From: UBA3478 sp038134285
GTDB taxonomy: Bacteria > Bacteroidota > Bacteroidia > Flavobacteriales > Flavobacteriaceae
Reading direction: 5' to 3'
Length of the DNA stretch: 64,000 bases
NCBI GenBank assembly: GCA_038134285.1
Contig: JAYPUW010000003.1
Coordinates: 62,001 to 126,000 of the forward strand
Under the pieces are notes generated by a model. It did not search any database. It was given only the letters and a program-made list of their open reading frames with translations, and was not told the DNA's origin. The position numbers were made by a program, and so were the translations under genes. How positions within the stretch are numbered: the stretch's first letter is position 1; each line of letters starts with the position of its first letter. Positions 60,460 to 64,000 of this stretch are shown here, piece after piece.

Positions 60460-61020
60460 ATGAAAACGATCTATTTAACACTAATCGCATTACTAGGCTT
60501 AAGTCTAGGAATCAGTGCTCAAGTCATTAACACTTCAGAGAGTTCTTTGAAGTGGTACGGAGGTGATGTCACAGGTAAAGAACACTACGGAGGGTTAACC
60601 TTCAAATCAGGGTCTATCAATACCTCTAACGGAAAATTAACCGGAGGAGCATTCGAGATCGATATGACCTCTATTGATGTTCAAGACTTAGAAGGAGAAT
60701 GGGCTCAGAAGCTGAAAGGGCATCTAACCTCAGATGATTTTTTTGGAGTTGAGCAATTCAAATCAGCTTATCTTTTACTTACTTCGGTTAAAGAGGTTGG
60801 AAACGGTTCTTTCGTGGCAACCGGAGATCTCACAATTAGAGGAATCACAAATCCTGTAGATGTGACTTTCACCGCCGCAGGATCGAACAAAATGACTGCT
60901 GAAATGACCTTTGATCGCTCTAAATACGACGTGAAGTTTCGCTCAGGAGCATTTTTCTCTGACTTAGGAGACAAACTTATCTTAGACGATATCAAGGTTG
61001 AGGTAAGCCTCGTATACTAA
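60460..61020 (+). CDS. YceI-family periplasmic lipid-binding protein
   Basis: A 186-residue secreted protein (signal LLGLSLGISAQ). The family pattern is clear: SLKWYGGDVTGKEHYGGLTFKSG, GGAFEIDMTSIDVQD, LTSDDFFGVEQFKSA, GDLTIRGITNPVDVTFT and FDRSKYDVKFRSG. These proteins hold a long isoprenoid chain inside a lipocalin-like barrel. It is the second YceI copy in 1.2 kb; its own promoter may let it respond to a different signal from the first. Confidence 0.95.
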   Translation: MKTIYLTLIALLGLSLGISAQVINTSESSLKWYGGDVTGKEHYGGLTFKSGSINTSNGKLTGGAFEIDMTSIDVQDLEGEWAQKLKGHLTSDDFFGVEQFKSAYLLLTSVKEVGNGSFVATGDLTIRGITNPVDVTFTAAGSNKMTAEMTFDRSKYDVKFRSGAFFSDLGDKLILDDIKVEVSLVY

Positions 61021-61056
61021 ACAGATGGTGTTGATTGCTTTTGTACCTTTAAAGGT

Positions 61057-62445
61057 GTGAATGCAATTGTTGAAATCATACAGGGTCAGCGCCGGTTCTT
61101 TGGGACCGGCGCTACCCGTTCTATAGCCTACCGAAAACAGGCGCTGCGCAGACTTCTCGAAGAGGTAAATCGTCGAGAAGACGAGATCATACAGGTGCTA
61201 AAAGTTGACTTGAACAAGGCCCCTTTTGAATCAGTAGCTACAGAAATCAGTTACCTGCAGGCCGAGCTAAAACACACCCTTAAGCACTTCGAACACTGGT
61301 CTAGGCCAGAGCGTCGTTCTGCTAGCCTCGCTTCTTTTCCCGCGCATTCTAAGGTCTTTAAAGATCCGTACGGTGTAACGCTGCATATTGCCCCTTGGAA
61401 TTATCCATTTCAATTGAGTCTTACCCCCCTCGTTTCAGCCGTCGCGGCTGGAAACACGGTGGTGCTTAAACCCAGTGAATACAGCGCGCGAACTAGTGAC
61501 TTACTCGAAAGCATAGTAGGTGCAGTTTTTGATAGAGATCACGTAACAGTCATTCAAGGTGATGCCTCGGTCAGTCAAGCACTTCTCAGTCACCGCTGGG
61601 ATTATATATTTTTCACTGGAAGTGTTGCAGTCGGAAAGGTGGTTGCTGAAGCAGCAGCCAAGCATTTGACGCCTACAACTCTTGAACTGGGCGGTAAATC
61701 TCCCTGCATTGTTGATGCATCAGCTCCATTAGCTTTAAGTGCTCGACGTGTGGTTTGGGGTAAGTTTTTGAATGCGGGTCAAACCTGTATCGCCCCCGAT
61801 TATGTATTGGTTCAAAAGTGTGTATATACTGCGTTCTTAGAGGAGCTCAAAAAGGCCATTGAAAACGCGTACTCAGCTGCGGCTGATCAAAGTGAAGATT
61901 ACGGACGATTGATTCATGAGAAACACGTAGAGCGCATGCAGACCTATCTCGATGAAGCGACTGTTTACTATGGCGGGTCTATCGATAAGAAAAGCCGTTA
62001 TGTTCAACCGACTTTACTCACCGATATAACCAAAGAACACCGCGTAATGCAAGACGAGATCTTTGGCCCTTTATTGCCCATTATTCCATATGAAACTGAG
62101 GCAGAGATAGATCAGTGGTTAGCGCACCTCCCCAATCCGCTGGCGTTTTATGTCTTTTCAAAAAACAAAAAATGGGTAGAGCACCTCTTGGTCAAACACC
62201 GCTTTGGTCAGGCCGCTGTGAACGATACTATCATGATGATCGCCGAGTCGAACCTGCCTTTTGGAGGGGTTGGTGAGAGCGGCCATGGGGTTTACCATGC
62301 CAAGTACGGCTTTGACACCTTCAGTAGAGAAAAGCCTGTCTTGTACAGAGCTACCTGGCTTGATGTTCCGTTGCGTTACGCCCCTTTTAAAAATAAATTA
62401 GGGGCACTGAAAAGATTGCTCTCCATGAATCGCTGGTTGAGTTAG
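61057..62445 (+). CDS. Aldehyde dehydrogenase (ALDH3-like)
   Basis: A 462-residue enzyme with N114 in APWNYP, E210 in LELGGKSP and the nucleophile C244 in AGQTCIAPDYVL. The length and PFQLSLTPL suit fatty-aldehyde dehydrogenases of the ALDH3 type. It should oxidise medium- or long-chain aldehydes with NAD(P). The start is GTG 61057; no ATG is in frame ahead of the conserved region. TACCTTTA, one base off the -7 consensus, lies just upstream. A DtxR-family gene follows 18 bp later. Confidence 0.93.
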   Translation: MNAIVEIIQGQRRFFGTGATRSIAYRKQALRRLLEEVNRREDEIIQVLKVDLNKAPFESVATEISYLQAELKHTLKHFEHWSRPERRSASLASFPAHSKVFKDPYGVTLHIAPWNYPFQLSLTPLVSAVAAGNTVVLKPSEYSARTSDLLESIVGAVFDRDHVTVIQGDASVSQALLSHRWDYIFFTGSVAVGKVVAEAAAKHLTPTTLELGGKSPCIVDASAPLALSARRVVWGKFLNAGQTCIAPDYVLVQKCVYTAFLEELKKAIENAYSAAADQSEDYGRLIHEKHVERMQTYLDEATVYYGGSIDKKSRYVQPTLLTDITKEHRVMQDEIFGPLLPIIPYETEAEIDQWLAHLPNPLAFYVFSKNKKWVEHLLVKHRFGQAAVNDTIMMIAESNLPFGGVGESGHGVYHAKYGFDTFSREKPVLYRATWLDVPLRYAPFKNKLGALKRLLSMNRWLS

Positions 62446-62463
62446 CCATTAAATCAAATAAGC

Positions 62464-62871
62464 ATGCCCACCATAGAAAAAGAAAACTACCTAAAGACTC
62501 TTTACAAGTTTGATGAGAGGGGAGAAGGTGTTACGGTGACTGCCTTGAGTAAGCTTTTTGGGGTGAGCAAGTCAACGGTGTCTAACATGCTTAAAGAAAT
62601 GGTACAGTTGGGTCTGGTAAAGACTCAGGCATACAAGCCTATTAACCTCACCACTAAGGGAAGAGCTATCGCTACAGAAGTGGTGGCGAAACACCGCTTA
62701 ATCGAATCGTTTTTGGTCGATGTGATGGGGTTTGAGGCCGATCATGTGCACGAAATTGCCGAGGAGCTCGAACACGTTAGGCAACCTGAATTTTTTAAGC
62801 GCATGAGTGAAATGTTGGGCGACCATAGCCACGATCCACACGGTACCCCCATACCAGATCACAACTTTTAG
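62464..62871 (+). CDS. DtxR/MntR-family metal-dependent regulator
   Basis: A 135-residue protein: a winged HTH (VTALSKLFGVSKSTVSNMLKEM) and a dimerisation/metal domain (VAKHRLIESFLVDVMGF, AEELEHVRQ, DPHGTPIPD). By position, the first two metal ligands of MntR (D8, E11) are N8 and K11 here, while the later His, Glu, Glu, His set is kept; such changes are usual in Bacteroidota. The metal is likely Fe or Mn, unproven. glpD follows 11 bp later, an unexpected partner, and no metal transporter is present. Confidence 0.92.
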   Translation: MPTIEKENYLKTLYKFDERGEGVTVTALSKLFGVSKSTVSNMLKEMVQLGLVKTQAYKPINLTTKGRAIATEVVAKHRLIESFLVDVMGFEADHVHEIAEELEHVRQPEFFKRMSEMLGDHSHDPHGTPIPDHNF

Positions 62872-62882
62872 AGGAATCGAAT

Positions 62883-64000
62883 ATGAATAGAGCCACCAAC
62901 CTTTCGAAGTTAAAAAAGCGCAATGAACCCTGGGACGTACTCATTATTGGAGGTGGCGCATCCGGCATTGGTGCTGCTATTGATGCTGCATCAAGAGGAT
63001 ACAAAACCTTATTGCTCGAGAAGTATGATTTTGCCAAAGGAACCTCTTCGCGAAGTACAAAATTGGTCCACGGTGGGGTACGTTACTTACAGAACGGAGA
63101 CATTTCATTGGTGATTGAAGCGCTTAAAGAGCGAGGAATTATGCGTAAAAACGCTCCTCATTTGGTGCAAGATCTCAGTTTTGTGATTCCTTCTTACGAT
63201 TGGTGGAACAGTCCTTTTTACGGCATCGGACTCAAGGTCTATGATATGATGGCTGGTAAACTCGGATTAGGCCCTAGTACCTTGCTCAATCGCGAAGAGA
63301 CCTTAGCGCTCATCCCTAATGTTAAAGAAGAGGGGCTAAGAGGTGGCGTAATCTATCACGACGGACAGTTTGATGATGCACGCATGGCTATCTCAATGGC
63401 TCAGACGGCTGAGAACCACGGAGCTATTCTTATCAACTACTGTTCGGTGGACGGACTTTTAAAAACCGATGAAATGGTGCATGGTGTGAAAGCTACCAAT
63501 AGCCTAAGTGGAGCCGTTTTTGAAGTTGAAGCCAAGGTGGTTATTAATGCTACAGGGGTGTTTTCTGATCGCATTATGCAGCTTGATGAGCCCGATGCGA
63601 AGGCACGCATTCGCCCAAGTCAAGGTATTCATTTGGTTTTAGATGCTTCATTTTTAAAGAGTAAGCACGCTATTATGGTGCCTCACACTACTGACGGCAG
63701 GGTACTGTTTGCAGTGCCTTGGAGCGATTATGTGGTGGTAGGAACCACAGATACAGCCGTAGAAAATGCCGATTTTGAGCCCAAAGCGCTTAAAGAAGAA
63801 ATAGACTTCATATTAGAAAATGCGAGTGCCTATATGGCTAAGAAGCCGAAGCGTAAAGACGTGCTCAGTGTATTCTCTGGTTTGCGTCCGTTGGAGGCTT
63901 CCGAAGACAACTCAGAATCTACAAAAGAGATCTCTCGTCATCACAAAGTCATCGTGAGCACCTCAGGCTTAGTAAGTATTTTAGGGGGTAAATGGACTAC
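62883..64000 (+). CDS. glpD: Glycerol-3-phosphate dehydrogenase, FAD-dependent (3' truncated by the window)
   Basis: The first 372 codons of an enzyme that runs past the end of the window. VLIIGGGASGIGAAIDAASRGY is the FAD-binding N-terminus, KGTSSRSTKLVHGGVRYL and SDYVVVGTTDTAVENADFEP are typical of GlpD. It oxidises glycerol-3-phosphate to dihydroxyacetone phosphate at the membrane, feeding electrons to quinone. It completes the glycerol pathway of glpF and glpK, 18 kb away. It follows the DtxR-family gene by 11 bp, suggesting shared transcription. Confidence 0.97.
   Translation, partial: MNRATNLSKLKKRNEPWDVLIIGGGASGIGAAIDAASRGYKTLLLEKYDFAKGTSSRSTKLVHGGVRYLQNGDISLVIEALKERGIMRKNAPHLVQDLSFVIPSYDWWNSPFYGIGLKVYDMMAGKLGLGPSTLLNREETLALIPNVKEEGLRGGVIYHDGQFDDARMAISMAQTAENHGAILINYCSVDGLLKTDEMVHGVKATNSLSGAVFEVEAKVVINATGVFSDRIMQLDEPDAKARIRPSQGIHLVLDASFLKSKHAIMVPHTTDGRVLFAVPWSDYVVVGTTDTAVENADFEPKALKEEIDFILENASAYMAKKPKRKDVLSVFSGLRPLEASEDNSESTKEISRHHKVIVSTSGLVSILGGKWT

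Noticed and set aside
62795..63037. 80-residue open frame on the minus strand over the DtxR gene and glpD
   Set aside because: It overlaps two well supported plus-strand genes and shows no recognisable motif.
1..64000. Insertion sequences, prophage genes, CRISPR arrays, toxin-antitoxin pairs, tRNA and rRNA genes
   Set aside because: Searched by eye for transposase or integrase motifs, regular short repeats and tRNA-like cloverleaf segments; none could be supported.

Overview
The window looks like chromosomal DNA from a member of the Bacteroidota, most likely a marine-type flavobacterium. I base this on family content and promoter sequence, not on a marker gene. It carries several families common in that phylum (DUF3127, DUF3098, DUF4271, DUF4296, a DUF4301-like tail, and a TonB receptor with a carboxypeptidase-regulatory domain). 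It makes isoprenoids through mevalonate. At least eighteen gene starts are preceded by the phylum-specific -7 promoter element TAnnTTTG. I see no mobile element, CRISPR array, rRNA or tRNA. No gene-free stretch exceeds 300 bases; the longest are about 170 bp (172-339 and 22024-22193), and both hold regulatory DNA.

Layout. 1-2484: tail of a DUF4301-like gene, then a promoter, TPP riboswitch and TonB receptor (thiamine uptake). 2481-6153: Rieske-like lipoprotein, greA behind a hairpin leader, HIT hydrolase, DUF3127, tag, a thioredoxin-fold protein and a TonB-like protein. 6144-8763: ftsX-DUF3098-uppP-truB. 8855-16220: leuS, a membrane zinc peptidase, an Lrp regulator, DUF423, hemD, DUF4271 and a GT39 transferase. 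16293-22023: polyprenyl-phosphate-mannose synthase, dihydroorotase, DUF4296, an epimerase, tyrS and a LuxE-like enzyme. 22194-28327: a beta-helix lipoprotein, a large TonB receptor and a PhoB/PhoR-like two-component pair. 28264-35540: MurG-like transferase, trmB, LysE, an alkyltransferase-like protein, mrp-nifU-ferredoxin reductase-ferredoxin, and an ABC exporter. 35631-45034: acylase, a secreted unknown, a sugar symporter-GH13-GDPD operon, then glpF and glpK. 45131-48937: mevalonate decarboxylase, GHMP kinase, a UbiA prenyltransferase and an RluB-like enzyme. 48912-56502: a tightly overlapping seven-gene operon. 56547-64000: GH32, a Rieske/b561-like/YceI redox cluster, a PAS protein, an aldehyde dehydrogenase, a DtxR-family regulator and a truncated glpD.

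How the genes work together. Glycerol metabolism is scattered: a glycerophosphodiesterase, GlpF and GlpK lie at 42-45 kb and GlpD at 63 kb. The mrp block looks like Fe-S assembly joined to its electron supply. The mevalonate kinase, decarboxylase and UbiA genes form a lipid-precursor block.

Most interesting items. (a) A seven-gene unit joins a DUF2064 nucleotidyltransferase-like protein, a purine nucleoside phosphorylase, an FAD oxidoreductase, a membrane polyferredoxin and three sugar-transfer proteins; its product is unknown. (b) A Rieske / b561-like / YceI cluster starts with a 12-bp dyad laid over its own promoter. (c) Eight starts lie only 4-9 bp after an exact TAnnTTTG, implying leaderless or near-leaderless mRNAs. 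(d) All twelve convergent gene pairs overlap or nearly touch, five of them through interlocked stop codons. (e) Several divergent promoter regions carry perfect or near-perfect dyads, each of different sequence.
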